From contig NZ_JAUFPS010000028.1 of the NCBI RefSeq assembly GCF_030409315.1, positions 62,001-126,000 on the forward strand: a stretch of 64,000 nt of DNA, read 5' to 3'. Shown one piece after another: positions 41,837-50,835 of this stretch. A program made the position numbers and the translations under genes. Origin of the DNA: Mucilaginibacter flavus. GTDB taxonomy: Bacteria > Bacteroidota > Bacteroidia > Sphingobacteriales > Sphingobacteriaceae. The notes beneath the pieces were generated by a model, which ran no database searches, had not been told where the DNA came from, and saw only the letters and a program-made list of their open reading frames with translations. Position 1 is the stretch's first letter, and each line of letters starts with the position of its first letter.

Positions 41837-44800
41837 TTAATTTTTATCAAAAATATTCTGTTCAATTGATTTCCCGTTGTAGGCCCACGAACCGAGCTCT
41901 ACTGCTCCATATACTAGAGCACCTCCAAGAACGATAGGATTAGCAGAAAATATTAATGACGCACCCCATACAGCCGTTCCTGTCCAAAATCCCACATGGT
42001 CGCCTGTTGTCAGCTTGGCCTTAGAATCGGTTAATTTACTGAAATAAATATATGTATTTAACGCCTGCCCGGCATACCCAGTATACTTACCGATAGTATT
42101 AATGTATCCCACCGTTTCTCTCAATGCATCGGCAGTACGCTGAGTTCCAAATCCGAGCACTCTAGCCAATAGTTTCGGCCCCTGACCATTTTCAAATTGC
42201 CTAATTGCTTGAATTCCAATTCCGCTGCTACCAAAAAGGACGGTACCCATATTTGATATCTGGCTTAAACCGTCAAGCGGGTTAAAACTGGGTGGCGACG
42301 AATTCTGATTGGCGTAAGAATTGCCCCCAAGGCCTGGATACATGTCTCCTCTTTGATGAGCATCGATTGTGACGGTATGGCTCGACGTCCTATATCCGAT
42401 GCCATTCGATGCATCAGGATCGCCAATCAGGACGGTAGTTTGATAACTAACACTGTACAATCCGCTATAGGCTTTGGAGTTTTGGCCGGAGCCTCCAAAA
42501 AAACCATGAGCTGATGCAATTTGGTTGTATATGTCAGTATACAGCGTCGGGCCTCCCGCACCCTGTTGCTGAAGCTGAGCAGCCACCGACATGGCTTCGC
42601 TTGTCACCTGCATCCACTCATTAAAATCGTCAACAGGGTTTGACGAGTGCTGCCTTGGTATTGCGTAATCGCTTGCTCCTCCGCCGGTGAGGTCCCCCAT
42701 CGGGTCATTAAACACAACGGGATTGTTGTTACTGTATTGGTAAGGTGTTAACTCACCGGTAGCCTCCGCCATCGGGTCTGCACCAACCCACCTGGCAATC
42801 GCCGGGTCATAGTTCCTGTAGAAGGTTTGGTAGTAATCCGGCAGGGTGGCATAGTCCCTCTGCCACTCACTACCTCCATTGTAAAGCTGTTTGTTGTCCA
42901 TAGTGGGCATAGCTACCGGGCTGCCCGGCATGATCAGCCCGCTGGCGTAGTAGCTGTTCTCCTGCCGCACAACCGCCACCCCGCTGCCGTTGTCCTCGAA
43001 GCTGACGCGGGCGTTGCCCTGCTGGTCGCTGATGACGTATTCGGGTTTCAAAGAACTGCCGATGTTGCGCACCCTGCCCTCCGGCATGGGCAGGTAGCTG
43101 ATGGTGCCGTTCAAATATACGAAACCATCTATGTAATCGGTAGTGGTTGTAAGCGCGCTGTTGTCGTACTGTCGCTTGCGGATCAGCTGCCCGGCTCCGT
43201 CGTACGTATAGTCGATATACCTGCCCGTGGCTGCCCAGGTGAACGTGATTTTATCAATCCGGTTGAGAACATTGTAAGGTCCGAAAGTAAGTCCTTTATA
43301 GGGGTCGCCTGTCAGGTTGCCATTGCCGTCATAGGTATAGCTTAAGGTCGATCCCGTATAGTTACGAAACCCTGCCGTATAATTTGCCCCCGTGCCGTCG
43401 GTTACCGTTTTCAGCTGGTTGGCATTGCTGGGGTCATAAGTGAAAACGAGGTTGTCCACCTGCGTGTAGGTTCCCGAACCCTGCGTGGTGGCGTTACGCT
43501 GCAGGAGGCTGATATTGCCGTTCTCGTCATACCCATTGACAGCTTCGTCCCAGCCATGCGTCGCGGTGAAGGCAGAGGTGGCTCCGGCAGCCCTTTCCTT
43601 GTAAGCGGCCGAAACGTAGCGGCCGGCCTGGTCGTAGGCATACACATAGCCCCTCTCGCTGCTGCTGTTGCCCCCCGCATCCTTGCTCATCCATTTCACC
43701 GAGTTGGGCCGCCCGTTGTAATAGCCCGTGCTGCTGAGGTTGCCGTCATTGCCGTCATAATACAGCTGCATGCCAAAAAGATCGTTGCCGTCGTCATTCA
43801 GCACGCCGTCATTGCTCAGCTTGCTGTTATTGATACTGGTGAGCTGCCCCCGTATGTTGAAGCGGTAGTCAACCGACTGCAGCCAGCTGGTCAGAGCGGC
43901 GTTGCCCCCGAGCTTCTTGTCGACCACCTGCCCAAGCTCGTTGTAGCTGTAGCTTGCTATATGCTGTACGGCCCCGCCGTTGTAAACCTGGTCTACGGTG
44001 TTCACGCGGTTCCGGTGGTCGTACGTCAGGCTGGTGAGCACGGTTTGCGTATTGGCTGCGCCCGCGCCGGTAACCTTGGCTACACTGGTTTTGTTAATCA
44101 CGCCCGTAAAGGGGTCAAGGATGACGGTCTGGTTGTCGGTAAGTACATCCTGGCTGTAGTTCAGCTGGTTATTGCTGCGTGTCTGGATCAGGTGGCCCTT
44201 ATCGTCATAAAACATCACCCTTAGCAGCCATACGCTTAGGCCGGAGCCAACAGAGGCGGTACGCGTCATGGTAGGCACGCCTTTCATGGGCAGGGCGGTT
44301 TGCGCGCTTTCGCCGGTAATACTTTGGGTAGCGTAGGCAAACGGCGCGCTGCCGTCCCGTTTCAGGTCGTAGTCCTCGAAATAGCTGAAGGCCAGCGGGA
44401 CGTTGGCGGAAGTGCCGCTAACCGGGAAGGAGTTGTTGGTATAATAACCGGTTGCTGGGGCATTGGCCCGGCTCTCGTACCAATAGGTACTGTAGAGGGC
44501 CAGTCCAGACACATAGGCCTGAATGGTCGTGTTGTCATACCCGGTATTGGTGTAAATCCCCTGGCTTATTGCCCTTCCCTTTGCATCGTACTTGATGTAG
44601 TTCCACTGGTGGTTGGCGGCCATGTTGTTGTCCTGCGTCAGGACGGGACGGTTGAGCGGGTCGTAGACAATAGTAAGCGTACCCCGCGATGGAATTACTT
44701 TTTTAACCACCCGGCCCAGGTTATCGTAAAAATACTGGTGCAGCAGGCTGGCCACCGCCGGGGTGCTTAAGGTATAGCTGCTGTTGGGAATAAGTAGCGC

Positions 44801-45589
44801 CGTGGCTTTGGGAGGCACCACGTAACTAACCATCCCGGCGTTGTTGTAAATATAGTAGGTATCGTAGTTAACCGAACTGCTGAATACCTGCCGTTTCAAT
44901 ACGGTGCGCCCCGCGTTGTCGGTATAAGTCAGGTTTGTCAGGCCGTCCTCGTCAACGCCGCTAACTACCGATAGCAGATTTGCGCCGTAGTTGCCCTGGT
45001 TGCTGCCATCGGGCCCCCACATGATAATGTTGCCATCGGCCGTGGAGCTGTTACTGCGGTAGCTGAGCGTTTTGTAATGGCTGCCGCCAACGCCGGGCTG
45101 AAAGCCGCTGCCAACCAAACCCGAATTCAATAAACGTTGAAGCGGGCTGTTTTCAAATACCTGCTGGCTGAAGGGCGAGGTGTCGTCGGCAACCTTGTCG
45201 CCGGTGCCGTTGTTGTAATAGGCAGCCTGGTCGTTAACCGCGTTGACCCGGTAGCTGCCAATGGCGTCGCCGCTCCCGCCGGCATATGGCAGGTAGTTTT
45301 TGGTTGCGCGGCCCAGGTTGTCATATGCCGCCGGCTGGATGATATCCACCTGGGAATGGCTTGCCTGGACATCTACCGTCTGGATAGGGCGCCCTAACTG
45401 GTCAAGATAGACCCGTTTGGTCTCCTTTTGGGTTAAAGGCAGCGCGCCGATCTGCTCATCGGTAGTTACGTTGGACTTTTTGATCACGTCCTGCTGCACA
45501 AAACCGCTGATTTGGGCATAGGCCCCGTAGTTGACAGCCCCTGCTAATGACATAAACAGCGCTATGATAGGTTTTTTAAGGTTTTTCAT
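41837..45589 (-). CDS. RHS repeat protein with DUF6443 N-terminus and distinct C-terminal tail
   Basis: A 1250-residue exported protein: signal peptide (to about residue 25), DUF6443-type N-terminal domain (about 35-170, with RVYLDQLGRPIQTVDV), many YD repeats (YDNLGRV, YDGNGNLTGD, YTYDGAGQLIRKRQ), and the RHS core end YRNYDPAIARWVGADPMAE...YQYSNNNPVVFNDPMG at about 920-967. The last 283 residues are unrelated to the core and contain hydrophobic Gly/Ala-rich stretches near the end (FWTGTAVWGASLIF, IVLGGALVYGAVEL). RHS proteins form a shell around a releasable C-terminal effector. A membrane-active effector would fit both the hydrophobic tail and the membrane-protein neighbour (inference). Confidence 0.88.
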   Translation of the reverse strand: MKNLKKPIIALFMSLAGAVNYGAYAQISGFVQQDVIKKSNVTTDEQIGALPLTQKETKRVYLDQLGRPIQTVDVQASHSQVDIIQPAAYDNLGRATKNYLPYAGGSGDAIGSYRVNAVNDQAAYYNNGTGDKVADDTSPFSQQVFENSPLQRLLNSGLVGSGFQPGVGGSHYKTLSYRSNSSTADGNIIMWGPDGSNQGNYGANLLSVVSGVDEDGLTNLTYTDNAGRTVLKRQVFSSSVNYDTYYIYNNAGMVSYVVPPKATALLIPNSSYTLSTPAVASLLHQYFYDNLGRVVKKVIPSRGTLTIVYDPLNRPVLTQDNNMAANHQWNYIKYDAKGRAISQGIYTNTGYDNTTIQAYVSGLALYSTYWYESRANAPATGYYTNNSFPVSGTSANVPLAFSYFEDYDLKRDGSAPFAYATQSITGESAQTALPMKGVPTMTRTASVGSGLSVWLLRVMFYDDKGHLIQTRSNNQLNYSQDVLTDNQTVILDPFTGVINKTSVAKVTGAGAANTQTVLTSLTYDHRNRVNTVDQVYNGGAVQHIASYSYNELGQVVDKKLGGNAALTSWLQSVDYRFNIRGQLTSINNSKLSNDGVLNDDGNDLFGMQLYYDGNDGNLSSTGYYNGRPNSVKWMSKDAGGNSSSERGYVYAYDQAGRYVSAAYKERAAGATSAFTATHGWDEAVNGYDENGNISLLQRNATTQGSGTYTQVDNLVFTYDPSNANQLKTVTDGTGANYTAGFRNYTGSTLSYTYDGNGNLTGDPYKGLTFGPYNVLNRIDKITFTWAATGRYIDYTYDGAGQLIRKRQYDNSALTTTTDYIDGFVYLNGTISYLPMPEGRVRNIGSSLKPEYVISDQQGNARVSFEDNGSGVAVVRQENSYYASGLIMPGSPVAMPTMDNKQLYNGGSEWQRDYATLPDYYQTFYRNYDPAIARWVGADPMAEATGELTPYQYSNNNPVVFNDPMGDLTGGGASDYAIPRQHSSNPVDDFNEWMQVTSEAMSVAAQLQQQGAGGPTLYTDIYNQIASAHGFFGGSGQNSKAYSGLYSVSYQTTVLIGDPDASNGIGYRTSSHTVTIDAHQRGDMYPGLGGNSYANQNSSPPSFNPLDGLSQISNMGTVLFGSSGIGIQAIRQFENGQGPKLLARVLGFGTQRTADALRETVGYINTIGKYTGYAGQALNTYIYFSKLTDSKAKLTTGDHVGFWTGTAVWGASLIFSANPIVLGGALVYGAVELGSWAYNGKSIEQNIFDKN

Positions 45590-45601
45590 CGTCTTGCTGT
45601 T

Positions 45602-48600
45602 TTATTGGGTGGCCTGGGCGCAGTTTACCTGATTAATATCTACTTCAAGCACTGTACTTGTATTTAAATTGACGTTTAGGCACTTAGCCGTGCCGTTGCC
45701 ATCTGTGTTGCTGCATTGAAAAATGCCGGTATTGTTTGTTAACAACATGCTGCTCCAGCCAACCCCGGTGCTGGGGTTATAAATTTGCCAGAGCGGGCCT
45801 ATGCTTGCCGAAATCACGTACACTCCCTGCGTAATGGTATAGTTGTTGTTCGCGAGGCCGCTACCAGCTACATTAAACACCTCGCCCGTGGTGGTATTCG
45901 AAAACGTTAAACTTACCATGGTGCTATTGTAGGTGGTGTAATTGACAAAGCTAAGGGTGACCAGCGGCACGCCGACAGTAACGGACACCGGGGCCAAAAC
46001 CTTTGTTCCGTAAATGGGCGACGTTATGGTCGCGTTCACCGTCTTGGTTCCGGTAGTGGTATAGGTGTGCGCGGGCGGGCTTGAAAGCGCCGTGGTAACG
46101 GGACTGGTGCCATCCCCGAAATCCCAGGTGATTAGCATGCCCGTAGAGGTGCAGTAATCGTACCCGCTGATAGCGAAGGTTGACGCGGTGTTAGCGTGTA
46201 TGTTGCCGGGTGCCGAGATAACCGGGTTAAAGTTTTGCGCCTGCGACTGCATCACGTAGGTTTGCTTGCTTACGATGCTGTGGTTCTCATCCAGGGTGAA
46301 CGTCGGGCGGCGAAGCGCGTCGTACATAAAATAGGCGGATATGCCGTTGGTATTGGTAGCCGATGTTTTAAGGTGGGTAACCGGGTCGTACCCGGCCGTA
46401 GTCACCTCGGCATTTTCGGGGTAAAAAATAACGTCATCGATGCCCGCGTTTACGCTTGCGGAGATGCTGACAGTGAAAGTACCGGTTATGGTGCCAAGGG
46501 CTACCTTCCATTCCTGGTACTTCCAGGTGCCCGCGGTGTTCGGAATAACCTGGGGGCTGACGGTACTGCTGCCGGACGCTGCCGAAAAGCTAAACGCGAT
46601 GCTCCCTTGGGCAGTGGTATTGATCCAGGCCGATAGGATATAATTGGACGAAACCGCGTTTTTCTTAAGCGTAAGGTTAAATGCCTGCCCCGTGCCCAGG
46701 GCGGTAGCCAGGCCGCTGTGGCTTCCTGCAGGTACAGTAAATGATGAAGTGCCCGTTTTTGCAAACGTCCACTGGGTCTGCATGTCGCTATCAAAATCAT
46801 TAAACGCAATCTCAGACGCGGCGGCATTGGAAACGCTGATTGCCGGTGCTGAGTTGTAGTTATCAAAAGCGGTTGCGCTAACGTGATGTCGCCCGTCATC
46901 AGTTGTTTGCAGGGTGCCGTAATAGTCATATTCCGTGAAATTCACGGCGGGCAATGCCGGGTAACTGGCATCTTTGGTAAATGTAGTACCACCTGCGCTT
47001 GAGGGCGTGAAGGAAGCAGCCCCGTCGGCATTTACAAAGCCGTATTGGGCCGATGGGCGATACTTGTAATTACCGGCCGAACCTGCCGGAAAATCGGTGT
47101 ACAATACCAGGCTTGCGCCGGTGGTTTTTGTGGTGGTGCCGCGCGTTACCTGCTGGTAGGTTTCGACGGGCAGGTTTTCGTTCAGGAGCTGAAGGTTGTA
47201 CAGCGCATTGACGTTTCTGTTGGCGCTTGACGCCAGGCCTGTATAATCCTTCACGTACTTGATATTGGTGGTCAGGCTGCTGTTGTCGCTGTTGGTCACC
47301 TGCTTTTGGGTCAGCAGCTTGTGGTTGGGACTGTTGAAGGCGTAATTAACAGTCGTGGTCTTGGACTGTGTGCCTGGCAGGTCAAATACCTGGGTGGTCT
47401 CCTGCACCAGCAGCTCGTCGGTCTTGTAGTTCAGGGAATACTTGGACAGCGATTTGAGGCCGGCCGCGCCATTAGGGAAGGGCAGGTCGTCTATCCTGGC
47501 GCCGCTGATCGTGGACGGCGAGTAGGAGCGGTTGTAGGTATAGCTGGTTACGCTTGCCTGCGTGTTTCCCTCATTGTACCGGATTACCTGCTGGACAAGC
47601 CCTCGCTCAAAATCGTAATTGGGGTTCGGCGCAAACGGGTACCCCCAGGTATTGGCGGCGGCCGGGCCGGTGGCGGTAGTGCAGGTCGTACGCTGTACAT
47701 TGTTAATCGTTGGAAACCAATCGGCCGTGCAGCCCGCGCAGGCCGGCGTTCCCGAGGTATTCCAGTAGGTAGCCGGCACGTAGTACTGGTAAAGCGTATT
47801 GCCTGCTCCCGTGCGGCCTTCCCTTACAAAACTGTACATGATGGTATGATCTTCGTCAGAAAGGTCGTTATCAGACACAACGGTAGTTAGATTATAAAGC
47901 GTGTTGCCGGTTGCGCTGCCTGTATAGGGCACACTGAACGCGTAGGCGGGCAGGGACAAGGGCTTGCCGCTGCTCAGCGTCGATACCGGAATCTGGTAGC
48001 TGTAATTGGTTACCATCGGGTTGACGGCTCCTGCGCTGTCGATGATCTGCTTGACCCGGATGCCGTTGCCGAGCAGCACCGCTCCCGAGGCGCCGTCGAC
48101 ATAGTCGTTTGATTCGTACGTCATCGTGGTGCTGCCGCCCTCCGGGTAAATAACCTTGGTAAGGCTGCCCGACATCACGTTGGCCGCATCGGCCGACCGG
48201 ATGTTGCCGTTGGTTGAATAGTAGGAATAGTTGCCGCCCGTACCGCTGCTTTGGTAAATGGCATACTGCGGCTGCGTCGTGGTAGGCGTGGTGATCCACA
48301 CCTTGGGCATAATGGAAGTGGTGCTGGTATTGGCGGTCGAATAATACCCCCAGTAGTCAACCTTGGTTGTCGACGAGTCGGGCAGGGTGGTGGTGTACAC
48401 GGTGCTGCCCGAGGTATGCTGCTCTCCCGCGTACTGGAAGCCATAGCTGATCGGCGCACAGCCACGGTTGTCGGCCAGGCTCCGCAAGAAACGCCGCTTG
48501 TACCCGGTGCCGTAGACGGGGTCTCCGGGGAAATCATAGTTGAAGGTATAGTTCATGCCCGCACCGGTAATGCCGGTCAGCAGGGTTTGCCCCGAACCAT

Positions 48601-49633
48601 AAGTGACCAGCTTGTTGGTGCCGGGGTCAAGGTAGGTTTCCGAGTCTGTCCAGAACCAGGAAAACGTAAGCACGTCGGCCGAGTTATCCGAACTGTAGTT
48701 TGCCTGCACCGTATTCAGTATCTGCGGTGTGAACCTTTGCTGGACCTTGTACTGGACGGTGGGCGTGGTGGCGCCCGGCATATACAATGATACCGGGTCG
48801 GTACTGTCCCGCTCGTGGGCGGTGGAATAACTGAACGTGACGCCTGAGCCCCCGTCGTCAAGGACGCTGGTCAGGTGCCAGTTGTTATAGTAGGTCACCC
48901 CGTTTTGGTATTGGTTGTATCTGTTCTTGTAATATACCGGCGTGCCACCGGTGGTCGTCTGAATCACTGTTTCCGGCGCGCCGAAAGTGTACTTGATCCC
49001 CTTGTCGTTTGTGATCATAAAGTAGCTGATTCCGCCGGGAACGGTTAGGGAAGTGGGGATGTTTGTCACGTAGGTGATTTTCAGGTCCTGCCTACCCAGA
49101 ACCTGGAACCTGGCGTTGACCTGGTCGTAAACCAGCTGGCAGGACAATCCCGGCGCGTTCACGTAAAAAATGTCCGGTTCGGTGTCGGACAGGTCTGCCA
49201 AATTGCTGTTGATGTAGCTAACCTGGCTGTCTCCGTCCGTACAGGTTGCCGGGTTGTTATCGTTTGCCGTGGCGAAAAGGGCGTTGATCTTCGCCGCATT
49301 GGCGTTGTTCATCCATCCCTTTCGGTCGAGGCTGCTGTTGTCCTTTAGGCAGTCATCCGGGAGCCCCCGAACCTGCCTGGATATTTCGCCGCCCACGTTC
49401 AAGTGCCAGCCCATGCCCGCACTGTTCTCCACGTCCTTGGTTTTGACGCCCGTTGCGCTGTAGCTGATACTGATGGGAATATCAACCTGGCCACGCTTGT
49501 ACTCATATAGCGGTATGACCACGTTGGCCGTGCCGGTTAGCGGGTTAACGCTGACGTTGTTTTTCTGGGCATAGGCGGTGCCCAGAAACAAGGATGCGGT
49601 CGAGAAGATTGATAGGGCTAGTCTTTTGTTCAT
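45602..49633 (-). CDS. Large exported PKD-containing protein, partner of the RHS gene
   Basis: A 1343-residue protein with a signal peptide (to about residue 22, GTAYAQ) and an N-terminal segment typical of the first gene of Bacteroidota RHS pairs (VNPLTGTANVVIPLYEY, VDIPISISYSATGVK, AGMGWHLNVGGEISRQ; compare SpvB/TcdB-like proteins). Sparse YD-like turns follow in a long beta-rich region. A PKD domain lies at about 1155-1222 (WDFGDGTSP, HTYTTTGTKTVNATI), followed by a C-terminal beta domain with four cysteines in the last part. The 12-bp gap to the DUF6443/RHS gene shows they are one operon. Likely function: scaffold or delivery partner at the cell surface. Confidence 0.85.
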   Translation of the reverse strand: MNKRLALSIFSTASLFLGTAYAQKNNVSVNPLTGTANVVIPLYEYKRGQVDIPISISYSATGVKTKDVENSAGMGWHLNVGGEISRQVRGLPDDCLKDNSSLDRKGWMNNANAAKINALFATANDNNPATCTDGDSQVSYINSNLADLSDTEPDIFYVNAPGLSCQLVYDQVNARFQVLGRQDLKITYVTNIPTSLTVPGGISYFMITNDKGIKYTFGAPETVIQTTTGGTPVYYKNRYNQYQNGVTYYNNWHLTSVLDDGGSGVTFSYSTAHERDSTDPVSLYMPGATTPTVQYKVQQRFTPQILNTVQANYSSDNSADVLTFSWFWTDSETYLDPGTNKLVTYGSGQTLLTGITGAGMNYTFNYDFPGDPVYGTGYKRRFLRSLADNRGCAPISYGFQYAGEQHTSGSTVYTTTLPDSSTTKVDYWGYYSTANTSTTSIMPKVWITTPTTTQPQYAIYQSSGTGGNYSYYSTNGNIRSADAANVMSGSLTKVIYPEGGSTTMTYESNDYVDGASGAVLLGNGIRVKQIIDSAGAVNPMVTNYSYQIPVSTLSSGKPLSLPAYAFSVPYTGSATGNTLYNLTTVVSDNDLSDEDHTIMYSFVREGRTGAGNTLYQYYVPATYWNTSGTPACAGCTADWFPTINNVQRTTCTTATGPAAANTWGYPFAPNPNYDFERGLVQQVIRYNEGNTQASVTSYTYNRSYSPSTISGARIDDLPFPNGAAGLKSLSKYSLNYKTDELLVQETTQVFDLPGTQSKTTTVNYAFNSPNHKLLTQKQVTNSDNSSLTTNIKYVKDYTGLASSANRNVNALYNLQLLNENLPVETYQQVTRGTTTKTTGASLVLYTDFPAGSAGNYKYRPSAQYGFVNADGAASFTPSSAGGTTFTKDASYPALPAVNFTEYDYYGTLQTTDDGRHHVSATAFDNYNSAPAISVSNAAASEIAFNDFDSDMQTQWTFAKTGTSSFTVPAGSHSGLATALGTGQAFNLTLKKNAVSSNYILSAWINTTAQGSIAFSFSAASGSSTVSPQVIPNTAGTWKYQEWKVALGTITGTFTVSISASVNAGIDDVIFYPENAEVTTAGYDPVTHLKTSATNTNGISAYFMYDALRRPTFTLDENHSIVSKQTYVMQSQAQNFNPVISAPGNIHANTASTFAISGYDYCTSTGMLITWDFGDGTSPVTTALSSPPAHTYTTTGTKTVNATITSPIYGTKVLAPVSVTVGVPLVTLSFVNYTTYNSTMVSLTFSNTTTGEVFNVAGSGLANNNYTITQGVYVISASIGPLWQIYNPSTGVGWSSMLLTNNTGIFQCSNTDGNGTAKCLNVNLNTSTVLEVDINQVNCAQATQ

Positions 49634-50056
49634 ATGGCGCGTTAAGCATTTGTTACCGGTTGCTGATTGGCAACCCGCATCGTTGGATTTAATTAATAAG
49701 ATCAGAAAGTAGGCAAAGCCTTAATCGTGAGAGGCTAACGCCTTTAGATGAATACCTTGAGGGGATGTTATTTCCATTGCATGTGATTGTTTAAGTACCG
49801 CTAAAATAATATCCTCAAAGCGCATCGCCTAATAAATCGTAAAAAATATCTAAGGTTTAGGGCAAGGACCTATTTACAGGATAAAAAGGCGCTAAAGAAC
49901 CGTCTGAAAATTGGTTCGGCTGGTGCCGCTCAGCCCATCGACATGGTCTGTACAGGGTGGGTTGCCCATGCCGATGGGGGTACGGTGCGGGGCTGTGATA
50001 CGCACCCAAGAGCGTTCATGGTCTATCCTGATGCTCCTGCCGGAACGCAAGGCACA
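49634..50056. other. Upstream region of the RHS operon, no gene seen
   Basis: GGTTGC-TGATTG-GCAACC (49658-49675) is a small hairpin 25 bp before the start of the PKD gene, in its leader. The part nearer 50056 is more GC-rich and may be the decayed 3' portion of the truncated gene at 50057. I find no convincing promoter box. Confidence 0.45.
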
Positions 50057-50320
50057 TCAATGCCCGTACGTCGCTCGCTCCTCGTCATAACAGACGTACG
50101 CCGGGCCGCTCCCGCCGCTGCTGACCTTGTACGTGTCGGTCAGGGGCGTGGTCAGCTGGAGCGTGGAGGCCGTGAGTATAAACTGGTAAGTTAAGGGGAA
50201 AGCGGTGCTGTCGGCTTTTTTAAGCGAGCCGGTCCACTTGCCGGAAAGATCCTGGTTGGTAAAAAAACAAAATAGTGCGCAGCATGCACCTGAAAAAGCA
50301 AAAAGGAGGGTTCTTTTCAT
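50057..50320 (-). CDS. Short exported protein, probably truncated
   Basis: An 87-residue frame with a signal peptide (MKRTLLFAFSGACCALFCFF) followed by NQDLSGKWTGSLKKADSTAFPLTYQF. That start is typical of roughly 130-residue Bacteroidota proteins with a small beta-barrel (LSGKWxGxLxxxDGxxFPLxYxF). The usual second half (xGxLTSPxGxxPIxxG...) is not there: after about residue 60 the sequence becomes unlike the family and stops. It is therefore likely a truncated or frame-damaged copy in a decaying region. Confidence 0.45.
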   Translation of the reverse strand: MKRTLLFAFSGACCALFCFFTNQDLSGKWTGSLKKADSTAFPLTYQFILTASTLQLTTPLTDTYKVSSGGSGPAYVCYDEERATYGH

Positions 50321-50585
50321 CGGGGTGATAAGCGTTTGGGTTTAATTGTGTAACAAAAATAATATTATAATATACAGTTGCAACTTTTTGATAATAAATA
50401 TCTTGCCGCCTGACTAAACAAAGTTACCACACAAAAAAATAAGAAGCGGTGACACAACTTTGTCAGTAAGGAGGGAGAGGGGGGTGGGATTTTTGGGACT
50501 GGCAGACTTTGGGACTTTTGGACAAAAGGAGCATGGACAAAGGACAAAGCAAGGGCTATAACCAGGATAAGCGTTAGTGATTGGC

Positions 50586-50653
50586 GCGGATACCGGCCTG
50601 TGGCTAATGCCCTGTGCGCGTATGAGCAAAAAGCACGGCCGCAGGCAACGCCC
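50586..50653 (+). repeat. Dispersed repeat B, copy 3 (partial)
   Basis: CGCGGATACCGGCCTGTGGC through GCGCGTATGAG and CGGCCGCAGGCA matches the core of 28786-28906. It sits between two direct repeats of a TTTTTGGGACTGGCAGACT word (50491-50523 and 50663-50695). The surrounding gap 50321-50835 has no other gene; it is AT-rich toward the GH92 start. Confidence 0.65.
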
Positions 50654-50835
50654 ATGTTGGACTTTTTGGACTGGCGGACTATGGGATTTTTTGGATGATG
50701 GAGCAGGGATTTTTTTTTAAATGTTTTGTTTTTAAAATAAAATATGTATTTATGTATGTACAATTAAATATGCTGATTGTAAAACAATGGAAATACTTAA
50801 ATTATATTGCCGGTTACCGATACCAATATCGCATA

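Noticed and set aside
43556..44224. Long open frame opposite the RHS gene (222 codons, + strand)
   Set aside because: Antisense to YD-repeat coding sequence; the translation is Val/Ala/Gly-rich with no domain. It is an effect of the codon pattern of the GC-rich RHS gene.
49943..50194. 83-codon + strand frame opposite the truncated exported protein
   Set aside because: Opposite strand has a signal peptide and a family-like start; this one has no features.
50365..50763. 132-codon - strand frame before the GH92 gene
   Set aside because: Covers repeat B copy 3 and word-repeats; no homologous motif.
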